Of a stretch of DNA of 64,000 bases, positions 1 through 9,856 are shown in pieces. A model generated the notes under the pieces. It made no database searches and had not been told where the DNA came from. It saw only the letters and a program-made list of their open reading frames with translations. The stretch is from Xenopus tropicalis (lineage: Eukaryota; Chordata; Amphibia; Anura; Pipidae), in the NCBI RefSeq assembly GCF_000004195.4, contig NC_030678.2, positions 135,967,047 through 136,031,046 of the forward strand, written 5' to 3'. Position numbers and translations under genes: made by a program. Every line of letters starts with the position of its first letter. Position 1 is the first letter of the stretch.

Positions 1-242
1 GGGTTATCTGCTTAGACTACACATGGTTTAATAAAGCTGTGACCAACCTCCACCCATTAAAGAGAAACTAAGTCTGATTGTCTTCATTTATATAGTTAAC
101 TAGATTTGTTGCAATGGGAACGTTTTGTGACACACACATGCGACTACCTCCCCACAGTCTGCATCTTAGCTGGTTTAAGATAATTAACATTGTTCAATGC
201 AGTTTAATAATAATATGTTAATTTTTTGTAAAATATTGGAGG

Positions 243-474
243 TTAAAGGAAAACTATACCCCCACTATAACAGAAAGTAGTGTGGAAGCAAAAGGCAGAA
301 CTCTGTCCATTAATTGGCTGATGAAGCCTAGCATGTGCCTTGGCTTGTTTGTGAATAATATGATCCCAGGAGATGACCCTTAATTCTTAAAATGGCAGTT
401 TTTTACATATGAGCTTGTTTATGCAATATATTTTATAGAGACCTACATTGTTTGGCAGTATAGTTTTCCTTTAA
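243..474. mobile_element. T2-type MITE (TTAAAGGAAAACTATAC ends)
   Basis: The sequence begins TTAAAGGAAAACTATAC and ends with its reverse complement GTATAGTTTTCCTTTAA, giving TTAA at both edges. It is 232 bp with no coding capacity. A TTAA target duplication and TTAAAGG ends are the hallmark of the Xenopus T2/Kolobok-like MITEs. Confidence 0.85.
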
Positions 475-478
475 TATA

Positions 479-663
479 GGGGCAGCGCTGCCTCAGGGGC
501 CAAGTTGATGCCACCCCCAGCTCCCCTCCCCCCATTTTAAAAATTGGAATTTCGGCTCTTTAAGTTACCAGGAGTGTTTTTTTGCCACCCCTGGTAAATT
601 GCCAGGCATTGCCACCTTAGGCGAGTTTCCTAACTCGCCTCATGACTGCAGTGCCCCTGTATA
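479..663 (-). repeat. Interspersed repeat, family A (reverse copy)
   Basis: The reverse complement contains GCCTCAGG, a GGCAAAAA block and GGTAACTTAAAGAGCC, matching copies at 47013-47700 and 57812-58050. The TTAA inside it is unoccupied here but occupied in the 47-kb copy. Confidence 0.6.
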
Positions 664-669
664 GGGGTA

Positions 670-687
670 ATATATATATATATATAT
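670..687. repeat. (AT)9 microsatellite
   Basis: Uninterrupted alternating A and T. Confidence 0.9.
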
Positions 688-742
688 GCGCTGATTTATC
701 TGTTAATCACCGTGCATAATTTCCCATGTACATACATTCCAG

Positions 743-838
743 GTGCTGCAAAGATTAATAAAATCCAGGGGAAAATCTCAAGTCAAACATCTCAATGTCC
801 AGATGCTGGCAGCCGACAAGCTGATACAGTGCCCTCCG
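743..838 (+). CDS. CACNB3: CACNB3 exon, third from last
   Basis: 32 complete codons, [20 protein letters not shown] at the start and LIQCPP at the end. This is part of the guanylate-kinase-like domain. Acceptor AG is at 741-742 and donor GTGAGT at 839. Both boundaries are phase 0. Confidence 0.95.
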
Positions 839-3778
839 GTGAGTGAGAACATTAATGGCAGCAACTGTTGTGGAGTCTCTCTTTTATATTGCTGGAGGTG
901 AACTCTGTCTTTATTTTCATGTGGTTGCTCCCATGGGAATGTAGATGAAAAATAAAACTTAAGGCTCATGGCACACGTGGCTAATTGCTGGGTGAAAAAC
1001 ACCAACAGAGAATATGCCAATGGGGCCGTGAGTCTAGTGCTTTTGTACAACAAAAACCAGGGCTTAGGTTTCGAATTTCATCCATTTTACTCCTTGTTTG
1101 TTTATAAGTATCACTCAGGTATAGTATTTTATGATGTTTAGGTTTATTTAATTACTATTTCTTTAGTTCTGCATGGAAACTGCTATCTTGTTATTTGAAT
1201 CATATATCTTGGTTTCTTATTGTTTGCTACCAGCTCTGTTGCTAGAGATGTTTCTTATTATATGAGTCCCAGAGATCAGGGCTTCAAGATAAGTGGCCCC
1301 TTCATCTTTAGGTAAAATACGGGTAGTTGCAGGGGGTTAATGTGAGACACAGTCGTATATGATTGTGACCTTATTAGGAATGTATCTTGGGTGTATCAAG
1401 CTGTAATCAGGTGTAGCCTATGTTGGTAGCTAGTCCTGTTTGTGCGCCTCTATGGTCACATACAGACAGTCATTTTGACTTACCAAACTCCATTCAGCAA
1501 CTAAATGTGTGTAAATTCAGGCTAAATCTGAACTAAAGATTTTATCGAACATCAAGCCCAGATCTGATTGCTGCATCCTGGCTAGCACACAAATCCCATC
1601 TATAAGGTGTGTATGTGATGAGACAAACACACCAAATTAAATTTCCCCTGTGTCACACTGTAATAATAAATCAGAGATGATTATTAAGCCATTGGAAGAT
1701 GAATTCTAATGATGATTTACTGCCAGTGGTGTTAGCAAATAGCACTAAGCCATTTTAGGTTATGACTCATGAAACATATAGAAGTGATAGATCTAAAGGC
1801 ACGTTAGATGTCATCTGAATCTGATAATCTAATGCTTGAATGTTTGGGAGGGCAGGCCCCATAAAGTTCCAAAATTATTTGACCTTAATAGTATAAGTAG
1901 TGAATTGATGAAATGTTGCATTGAAAATGTGCAGCAAAACTGAAACGTAGCATAAATAACCCAGCTCTAGTACCAGCAGCCTTTCTATATTTCTGTATAA
2001 CATGATCTGTCACCGGTGTCAGGCCCTTCTCCATGGACACTGGCTCACTGAATGAAATCTGACAGCTGCTTTGTGCATGAATGATTTCTTTGCTCTTCTC
2101 TAGGAACTGTTTGATGTGATATTGGATGAGAACCAGCTGGAAGATGCCTGTGAGCACCTTGCTGAGTATATGGAGGTTTACTGGAGAGCCACACACCACC
2201 CGCTGCACCCCCAAAACAGTCAGAACCTTATCACACCCCCAACTGCCATTCCTGGTTTACAGGTATATAACTTGAAGTTCTAAATAAAGGATAGATGATT
2301 TTTTGCCTTATAAAAGGAAACCTAATTCTAAGAAAATTTGCAAAACAATAAAACTATTGAAAATGTTTAATTAAAGTTATTTGTAAATGTAGGTTTGTGA
2401 GGTTAGTATTACGGCTGCTTCTGATTCTTGAAACTGTGTAACAATGCTGCTTCAGCCACCTTGTTAATTAGCAGGCTTCTGCTATATTGTTTCAACTGCC
2501 AGAACAAGCAGCACAGGGACTGCTGAGCTGCAAGTTGGAGTGATATTACCCAACTCAATTACGCTCTCTACACTAGCGATGCCCCCACCCTTCGGGGGGC
2601 CAGCATCGGAAGACGCCCCTGTGTGTAGCACTGGCTCCTTCTGAAAGCTCAGACTCAGGCACAATGCACTGAGATGGCGCCTACACACCAATATTACAGC
2701 TAGACAAATAAATTTGTTGGACTAAGAATAACATTTTAAATGGTAGAGTGAATTATTTGCTATGTAAATAGTGTAATTTAGAAATAAAAAGTATTCCATA
2801 AAAATATTGACAGAATCCCTTTAAATAGTTTGCCCAATGCAAAACTGAAAGAAAACAAAGAAACAAATAAATGGGCAAGCTGATCGAATAAGCGAACATT
2901 GTATTGTATGATGCTGGTGTTGAGACCTCAGTGGCGGCACTGCTATCGTGAAGCAATCTTGCATGACAATTTTTCCTTACTGGGAGTCTGGAGAATGACA
3001 GCGATACTTAGGTCGGGGCTGGGATTTTAAAATAGGCCCTGGCACTTCAAGTACACAGAGGCCCAAACAGCCCCCACCAGCCTACTAAATAGTGACTGTC
3101 TATGGCATCTTACAGCAGCCCCTCTGGCATTTGCCAATCTGAGCCTTGACACGGAACAAAAGCTTCATTAAAAGTGGCATTGCTACGTATGTCTATAGTT
3201 GCTACAGCAATTGCCAAAGACAACAATCTTACATTTATATAATGTTGTCTGATGTGTTCTGATCTTATTTACTATTCCTGTTTAGAAGCTTTTTGTATCC
3301 TATACTATATGCCTTCAGCTGGGGCAGATAAGCCATGCCTTCCTCCTGCCCCATGTACTGTACCTGTATAATACCAGTCAATGCTGCAATTTCTTCTGTG
3401 TTTGTGTGCATGATGTGAAATGCCTGACACTGTCAGTTAACAAGTGTTTCTATTTACATTCAGGACCAGCAGCTTCTCTCTGATCGAGCCAATGAGCACT
3501 CACCCTTGGAGCGTGACAGTTTGATGCAATCAGATGAGGCGAGTGAAACATCCCGAAAAACATGGACAGCTTCATCACAAAGAAGCTCTCACCATCTTGA
3601 GGATGAGTACTCTGACACCTACACTGACCTGTACCAGCCCCACAGGCACCACAACAGTGGACTGAACAGCACGAATGGGCATGACTCTCAGGACCGGCTC
3701 CTGGAGCGGGATTCTGAGCAGAACCATAATGATAGGAACTGGCAGCGTAACCGCCCATGGCCTAAGGACAGTTACTGA
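743..3778 (+). CDS. CACNB3: Voltage-gated calcium channel beta-3 subunit, C-terminal part
   Basis: Three exons (743-838, 2104-2262, 3464-3778) join in frame with GT-AG introns and give the last 189 residues plus the TGA stop at 3776-3778. The product is the cytoplasmic auxiliary subunit that binds the I-II loop of high-voltage-activated Cav1/Cav2 alpha-1 subunits and raises their surface expression and gating. The first two exons encode the end of the guanylate-kinase-like domain, recognisable by [19 protein letters not shown] and EVYWRATHH. The last exon encodes the variable tail, ending [19 protein letters not shown] as in vertebrate beta-3. The N-terminal variable region, SH3 domain and most of the GK domain lie upstream of the window. 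The human protein is 484 residues, so about 60% is missing here. The tail identifies beta-3 rather than beta-1, -2 or -4. The gene converges on DDX23, as in mammals. Confidence 0.95.
839..2103 (+). other. CACNB3: CACNB3 intron
   Basis: The donor is GTGAGT and the acceptor a TCTCTAG. I see no repeat with clear termini or other exon in it. Confidence 0.85.
2104..2262 (+). CDS. CACNB3: CACNB3 exon, second from last
   Basis: 53 complete codons beginning [20 protein letters not shown] and ending TAIPGLQ. It closes the GK-like domain and starts the proline-containing linker. Acceptor AG is at 2102-2103 and donor GTATAT at 2263. Confidence 0.95.
2366..2500. repeat. Fragment of a dispersed repeat, family D
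   Basis: Shares TTCTGATTCTTGAAAC and a following GTTAATTAGC-like block with 24640-24800. It lies in a CACNB3 intron and its ends are not defined. Confidence 0.45.
3012..3150. repeat. Interspersed repeat, family B (unoccupied copy)
   Basis: Shares CACTTCAAGTACACAGAGGC-like and AGTGACTGTCTATGGC blocks with 7362-7790, 38386-38531 and 57241-57330. This copy reads straight through the GTCTATGG site where the 7-kb copy carries an hAT insertion. Confidence 0.7.
3464..3778 (+). CDS. CACNB3: CACNB3 last coding exon
   Basis: 104 codons plus TGA, beginning [20 protein letters not shown]. It is the serine-, histidine- and asparagine-rich beta-3 tail, ending with the strongly conserved [10 protein letters not shown]. 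The acceptor is a pyrimidine tract and CAG at 3461-3463. Conservation to the last residue argues for a functional gene. Confidence 0.95.
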   Translation, partial: DQQLLSDRANEHSPLERDSLMQSDEASETSRKTWTASSQRSSHHLEDEYSDTYTDLYQPHRHHNSGLNSTNGHDSQDRLLERDSEQNHNDRNWQRNRPWPKDSY

Positions 3779-5965
3779 AAGGGATCTCACTGCACACACC
3801 CGTCCTACACACATACACACACTCCTCCTGCATGGCAGTGCATGTCAGGAGGCACAACCACTGAGTGCAAATTCCAGGGTAGCTCCAAGAGGCAAAACTG
3901 TACTGGTGAACAACAGCCCTTTTTACATATACCAGGTGCCTGGTAGCTATTGGCTGCAAAACAAAGGTGAGACGGTAGAACAGAGAGAGAAGTAGATGCA
4001 CATATGCAGCGCCTGCTGCCAAAATGGATCAAAAAAATTAAGACAAGGTATTTTACAGTCCAAGGCAGCATGGTGCTTAACACACACAACCAATTCTATA
4101 CACCCACGAAAGCTGGTAGTATTGAAAGGCCTCCTATGGGAATCTCTTTGGGCTGTATCCACACATACCTTCTAGCACTTCCACAATACACAGTCACAGG
4201 TTTACACAACAGAGTGGCAGAAGTCCTTCCTACAGTGACACAAGTGTGTCAGTCAAGGTAAGAGTGAGCTTTGAGTGGAGTGTGGGGTTCGGGTGACTCT
4301 CCTGCTTGTCAGTGCTTGCATATTCTCTCAGTATATACAGTATAATCTGCAATACACTTCATATCTCCTGTTAGGCCTGGCTCCGCAATGCAGTACAACA
4401 GCACACATTGCATTTTGAAATAGCATATACTTTGCCAGATCCTGTGATGCCAATCTCAGCCAGGAACATGTCAGCCATTCACTTTAGGAACAATAGCACC
4501 CTGTGCTGATCACTTGTTGGCTATGAAATTAGCTGCATGTAGCACAGGGCAAGCAAAAACAAATTCTGATTTCATTCCTGTCAAGAGTCTAACATTTAGT
4601 ACTAAAGCATCTTGGTATACCTTCCAACTCATGCAGGAAAAGGAAGAAACTCATACAATATCTACAGTAGGTCCCTGGTAGACATCAGTCTAATTGCCAT
4701 AACAGGGGACAGAAATGGCATAATTCTCGTCTTCTGTGTCTTACTGCCCCTGCAGAGCATTGGGGTTATTGGGTGAGTAGTTCACCGAGTGCTGGGTGCT
4801 GATTTGATCTGTCAGACAAGTGTAACATACATTTTGTCAAGGGGGTATTCAATTTGCTCTAAAAATGACAGCAGAGAGCATCATATTGCCTGTACTTTGG
4901 TTCACAGCATTGTGTGTTCTTCTAACTCATTATCCAGAAGCAATGTAGCCATAGTTGGCTGGGCATCCAGGCTAGTGATCTGTTGGTCATCTAGCACTTA
5001 TTTGGTATTATCTCTCACCAGTTTGTCAGGTAAAAGTATCTTTAAAAGAGGAGCCTAAATTGCTATCCAGTTGGGCAGTTGGTTAATGGATATCAGGAAT
5101 GGGTTGTTTTTTCAACTGCAAAATATCGGGACTATCATACTGGATTATTCACTACAGATTCCCAAAATGCCAGTTTATCCTAATGATTCCTTATGTTTCC
5201 TGTGCCTAATTCTGTGCTAAATGCAAACTCTTTAGATGGAAGGTATTCTTCACACAGAATGCATTAATGTATAATCCACCATTCCTACCTTAATATCTCT
5301 TTGATATATATATTTTATGTGTAGCTAAAGACAGGGAAGTTGTGGTTAAAACAGTCATCTCCTGTCAGGTATCTAAGGTGATCATTTAGATAAGGCCAGA
5401 GATAGGCAAGAATAGGGCCCCATACATATAGCGCACTAAATGAGCTGCCCACCCTGTAGCTCCTTGGTTTGTTAGAGGGGCGCCAGTTAGACATTACAAA
5501 GTATCTGCAGAAAACAAGTGTTACAAAATGTAATTTATCCTCTGTATTTGTACCCTCTAAAGCCCATAGCCCAGGGCAAGTGTCCTGCAAAATCCTGCAA
5601 GTAAACCTATCCCTGCATTTACATAAGAAGTGCTCAAGCCAAAACACAGCGATAATTTACCAGTTATGTACTAAATCCAGAACTCAGATCCGGGTTTGGG
5701 AAAATAGCAGGATTTAAACCTTTTTGTCCCATGACTTGTCCACTGGATACCTACAGACAGTGGGGCTGGATACTTAGGCAACGAATTGCACTAGTTCCCT
5801 TACCAGTAGCAATAATTTTCTAACTGGCGTTATACCAACCAAAGCTAATAGATTGGTTGGTTGCTATTGGTAACTGCACTAGTGACATTTACAACCTATG
5901 ACAGCTAATTAGGCCCACTATATGTTTGCAAACAGCAATAAAATGTATTTATATTTGTACTTGAA
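3779..5965 (+). other. CACNB3: CACNB3 3' UTR (extent inferred)
   Basis: No transposon end or recognisable repeat appears between the stop and about 5900, which suits one long 3' UTR. The first AATAAA on this strand is at 5937-5942, followed by T/G-rich sequence. A second AATAAA at 6028-6033 is an alternative. The true cleavage site needs transcript data. Confidence 0.5.
5937..5942 (+). terminator. Candidate CACNB3 poly(A) signal
   Basis: Canonical AATAAA, followed within about 35 nt by T/G-rich TTCTGTGCTCT. It is the first such hexamer after the CACNB3 stop. Confidence 0.45.
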
Positions 5966-7361
5966 ATGTAATATTCTGTGCTCTAGAACTGCAGAAATAC
6001 AACTCCCAGAATTCTTTGAGCAGTATAAATAAAGCTGACATGCTGGCACTTCTACTTCTGCAGCATCTGGAAGACAGAGACTTGGCTGGATTAGGGCAAA
6101 TTGAAATAGAAATAGAGCAAGTAGTATTTGGTTTATTATTTACTAAAATATTTTACCATAAATAACTTTTTAGTGTCATCTAAAAACCTTGTATCTGAAG
6201 CCATATGATATTTCTGACAAGGGCTATAGCACACAAGGTGCCCCTCAAACCAATAGGAATCGGCTGGGCATAGGCAAGTATGTACCATCTGAACACTACA
6301 TTTTTTATTTAGTTTGCTCTGTTCTTATACAACTTGTATCCAGGGCTGGACTTACAGAATAAAGGGCCCTATGCAAAGTATAAAGGCTGGGGCCCCAATT
6401 ACAGACCAGCTGATATTGTATCATCTGTCCCAACATCCGCAGACAGCCTTCAGGGCTGTTACACATTTGTTGCACAGTGGTATAATTCTACCTGAAGTTT
6501 ATCTGGAAAAGGCAGGAAAATGGTCTTTTCTGATATTGGGGTCCAGGGAAATGGGCTCTAAGGATGATGGCAAACAAGACATTCTGCCCCCCCGCATTAA
6601 ATCTCCTCCAGTGTGGGTGACATCACATCCCAAATACCCTTTGTATTGCAGTCTATTGAAATCTCTGCCACTAGCAGATTTGAATATATTAATTAATGGG
6701 ATTGCTGCCTTTTGCAGTTTCCCACAGTTACTTTATTCTTATGTCTTATGTTTTATCATTTGGGATTCATATTGACTGCAATACAAGTATTTTCAGACGC
6801 GTTGTCGTTCGTACTAGTGAAGATTTTGCGCAGATGACAAAAAGTACTGATTGCCATTACCCTGTAACCAGCCTCGCTTGTTAAACTAGAGCTCAGCAGC
6901 ACATTCAGCCTAAATATGTCTAATAAATGGAACTGTTGGCATTGCCAGGCCTCGTGATCATTCACAAAAGGGGGTTGCATCAAATCCACAGTTTAATGGA
7001 TTTTAAATGCCCAAATACCAAACTGAACCTAAACCCTGACTTCTTACACGTTCAGGATTGAGTGCATGTATCAACATTTTATCTTCTGTACAGAAAACAA
7101 ACTGTACCTTGCAACAAAAATCCAAGGTTTGGAAACTGAAAATCCTGAAAAATCCTCCAAACTGAAATCCTGAAAGTATTTTGTATCTGCAATTGAAAAA
7201 CAATACTTATCCATTTCTGTTCTCCTGTTCCTGTTTTCTAATTTAAACAAACTGACACTCAAGTATGGCATTATGGGTCCTGCATGTAAGTAGTAAGTAG
7301 AGCTGCTAGTGTGGGCTGCGATACAATTAAATGCAACACTATAATGACAGGCAGGGATAAT
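5966..7361. other. Intergenic sequence, CACNB3-DDX23
   Basis: I see no gene. A 153-codon open frame at 6314-6775 has no recognisable domain and starts in repeat-like sequence (CCAGGGCTGGACTTACAGAA). Confidence 0.6.
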
Positions 7362-7790
7362 CAGGTCTAGACTGGGATACAAAATAGGCATTTCAAGTAC
7401 ACAGAGGCCCAAACAGCCCCCCACCCGCCCAATAAATAGTGACTGTCTATGGCAGGGATCCCCAACCTTTCTTACTCATGAGCCACAGTCAAATGTAAAA
7501 AGACTTGGAGAGCAAGACTAGGCAGCCTCTATGCACACTATCAGCTTACAGGGGCTTTATTTGGTAGGAAATCTTGTTTTTATTCAACCAAAACTTGCCC
7601 CCAAGTCAGGAATTCAAAAATAACTCCCTGGTTTGGGGGCACTGAGAGCAACATCCAAGGGGTTGGGGAGCAACATGTTGCCCCCGAGCCACTGGTTGGG
7701 GATCACTGGTCTATGGTATCTTACAGCAGCCTCTCTGGCATTTGCCAGAATCCCCAGATTGCCATTCCAGACCTGGGGTTAATGGGCAGA
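7362..7790. repeat. Interspersed repeat, family B, split by an hAT element
   Basis: Left part 7362-7452 and right part 7709-7790 align with the uninterrupted copy at 3012-3150. The ends read CAGGTCTAGACTGG and CCAGACCTGGGG, an imperfect terminal inverted repeat. Confidence 0.7.
7453..7708. mobile_element. Non-autonomous hAT-like element with 8-bp TSD
   Basis: 256 bp with ends CAGGGATCCCCAACC and GGTTGGGGATCACTG. It is flanked by perfect 8-bp direct repeats GTCTATGG (7445-7452 and 7709-7716). CAG-type ends and an 8-bp target duplication are diagnostic of hAT transposons. It is inserted in a family B repeat. Confidence 0.9.
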
Positions 7791-8144
7791 GAAATGAATA
7801 AAATATCAGCTATGATTTGAAAATCATTAGTCTCATAATAGTTGCTTATTAAAACTGGAAACATTTGCCCATGTGCTGTTACCCAAAGCAACCAAACAGT
7901 CATTGGCTTTTTAAAGCCAGCTGCAGGTAGAACAATGAATGCAACAATTTCATTGGTTGCCATGGGTTACAGCCCATGGGCAAATTTGCACAGTATTGAT
8001 TAATGACCACCAGTTGAATCCACACAGAGATGTTTGGTAGTGTCTATTTTTTTTAAACTGTAGATTATTCCAGTTTTTCAGAAAGTCATACAAATGCTAT
8101 TTTGTGGAGGAGTACCTAACATCACATATATGATTTTACTGCTA

Positions 8145-8222
8145 GAAAGCAAAAGTCTGATTGGTTGCTATGGGCAATAACACTGCTAATGTTTGTCTCC
8201 AGCGTTGATAAATATGCCCCCT
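8145..8222. mobile_element. Half of an inverted-repeat MITE, family L
   Basis: Matches the right half of the palindromic element at 41787-41965: CTGATTGGTTGCTATGGGCA, then TGTTTGTCTCCAGCGTT and ATAAATATGCCCC. The left half is not recognisable. Confidence 0.65.
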
Positions 8223-8921
8223 AGAGTCCTGAGGGCCACTGTATTCTCATGGTCCCTGGTGCCAACAAGGAAACACCCACAGATCTGAACACTATGCGGA
8301 TCCCCACCAAGGGGCAATAAAAGTGCATATGGGGATCTGTGTTCAGCTCTTCATGCAGAATCCTGCTACCAATAATCAAGGGCTATACAGAATGAAAAGA
8401 ACTTCACATAGCAGAAATGTCAACTAAACCCATGCCATTTGGTTTATGATGAGCCAGTCCTTGATTTTGTAAAAATCTAGTTTGAATTTACTCTAAATGG
8501 TAACATAAGAAAAAAATCCCCGGAGCGGATCCGTACCATGGGGGCATGGGGTTAGATGGCAGGTCTGAGCCCATGAATGGAAGAGTAGCTGCTGGATGCC
8601 TGCTGCTTGCAATTACTGGAACATAACAAAATTGCCCTTGAAAATCCAATCACTGTCACTTGCAGTAATGATGTCAGGTAATGAGCTGCGATGGTGCAGG
8701 ACAGAAGGCATTGTGCACCTCTGCAGGAAAAGTGAAACAGAAGTAGGAGGCCATCACGATGGGCAACATCCCCATCCCTTTAATCATAGGTCTCTCAGTT
8801 CTTGAAACAGGAAAGTTGGGTGGAACATAGTGGAGTGTTTCATAGTAGAATTTGGCTGGCGTGGTGAGGTCTTAGTGTGGTGTAATGCAATGTGTATAGA
8901 TAAAGAAGGGATCCATAGAGA

Positions 8922-8968
8922 ATAGATAGCAGATATATAGATAGCAGAGATATAGATAGCAGAGATAG
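8922..8968. repeat. Imperfect ATAGATAGCAGAG tandem
   Basis: Three to four short units of the type ATAGATAGCAGAGAT. Confidence 0.75.
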
Positions 8969-9130
8969 TCTTCCTAATGATGTTACAACCCTTGAGACAG
9001 AAATGTATTTAGCAAGTAGAAGAGAGTGTCGCTGGTCATTTATTTATTTTTTTACAAAAGATAAACTGTCAGACCTAAATATTGTGTGTTATTTTAATGC
9101 ACCTGTACTAGATATATATACAGTATATAC

Positions 9131-9133
<3 letters not shown>

Positions 9134-9161
<28 letters not shown>
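9134..9161. repeat. (TA)14 microsatellite
   Basis: Uninterrupted alternating T and A. Confidence 0.9.
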
Positions 9162-9164
<3 letters not shown>

Positions 9165-9792
9165 ACACTGGTAGACTAGTTCTTATTGATCTGTGGTACT
9201 ATCTCAGTGTAATAATGCACCAACATTAAGGGCTCAACCCATCAACCCATGGTACATATTCTCTATCAGCTTGGATCTATTTCCCAGGCAGCATGAGTGT
9301 AGGGGGAGGTTTTGTTTCATTAACCAGTCTCCAATAACCAAGCTGGGCAGCAATTTCAGCATCCCCACGCCCTGCCCAGAATCTAAAAATATTGGTTTTT
9401 GGTCGCTGCTGGAGTGGTACAGGCTCAGGCCCCTACCTATGGGTTATTAAATCATCTTGCCAATGACCCAATGTTGTTCACATGGTATGGGGGTGACCCT
9501 ACAGTGGGTTCACTAATAGTGGGTGCAATGGTATAATAGCCACAGTTAGGGGGCTGAGTGTGCGCTATAAGTAGATATGGCGTGGAAATGGATTATAAAT
9601 AGCAGTATAACTTGGGGCCCATAAAATTCTGCCAAGGAAACTGAGAAGGAGACCCAAGCAGTCATGCACTAGGGCTAATACTAGGGCTCTTTCACACCAC
9701 TACCCCTTCCCTGGATTCCTTATTGTATTAGACCTTATAGCCAAACCTGGCTTGTCCTTTGTACCCATGTTTTATTGTGTATGTGCTGCTAG

Positions 9793-9856
9793 CGGAACAG
9801 AGCACCTAAGTCTTGTGGCACAAAAGCTTCTCCGGCGCCTGAAGAGGAGAAGAAGA
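9793..9856 (+). other. Exon-like segment between CACNB3 and DDX23
   Basis: A 64-bp segment is preceded by GTGCTGCTAG and followed by a perfect donor GTAAGT. It is purine-rich (GAAGAGGAGAAGAAGA), like exonic splicing enhancers. No known protein is recognised in any frame. It may be a non-coding exon or chance. Confidence 0.2.

Larger units (their letters stand above)
1..742 (+). other. CACNB3: CACNB3 intron (partial)
   Basis: No exon is visible before the first recognised CACNB3 exon, so this is intronic sequence of that gene. It holds a TTAA-flanked MITE, a reverse-oriented interspersed repeat and a short (AT)n run, all listed separately. It ends in a pyrimidine-containing acceptor with AG at 741-742. 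Confidence 0.75.
8223..9792. other. Intergenic sequence
   Basis: No gene is seen. It holds GATA-type simple sequence (8922-8968) and an (AT)n run (9134-9161). Confidence 0.6.

Noticed and set aside
6028..6033. AATAAA as the main CACNB3 poly(A) signal
   Set aside because: It is the second hexamer and lies beside a repeat-like ACAACTCCCAGAATTCTTTG stretch; kept only as an alternative to 5937.
6314..6775. 153-codon plus-strand open frame
   Set aside because: No recognisable domain, no splice context, and its start lies in repeat-like sequence.
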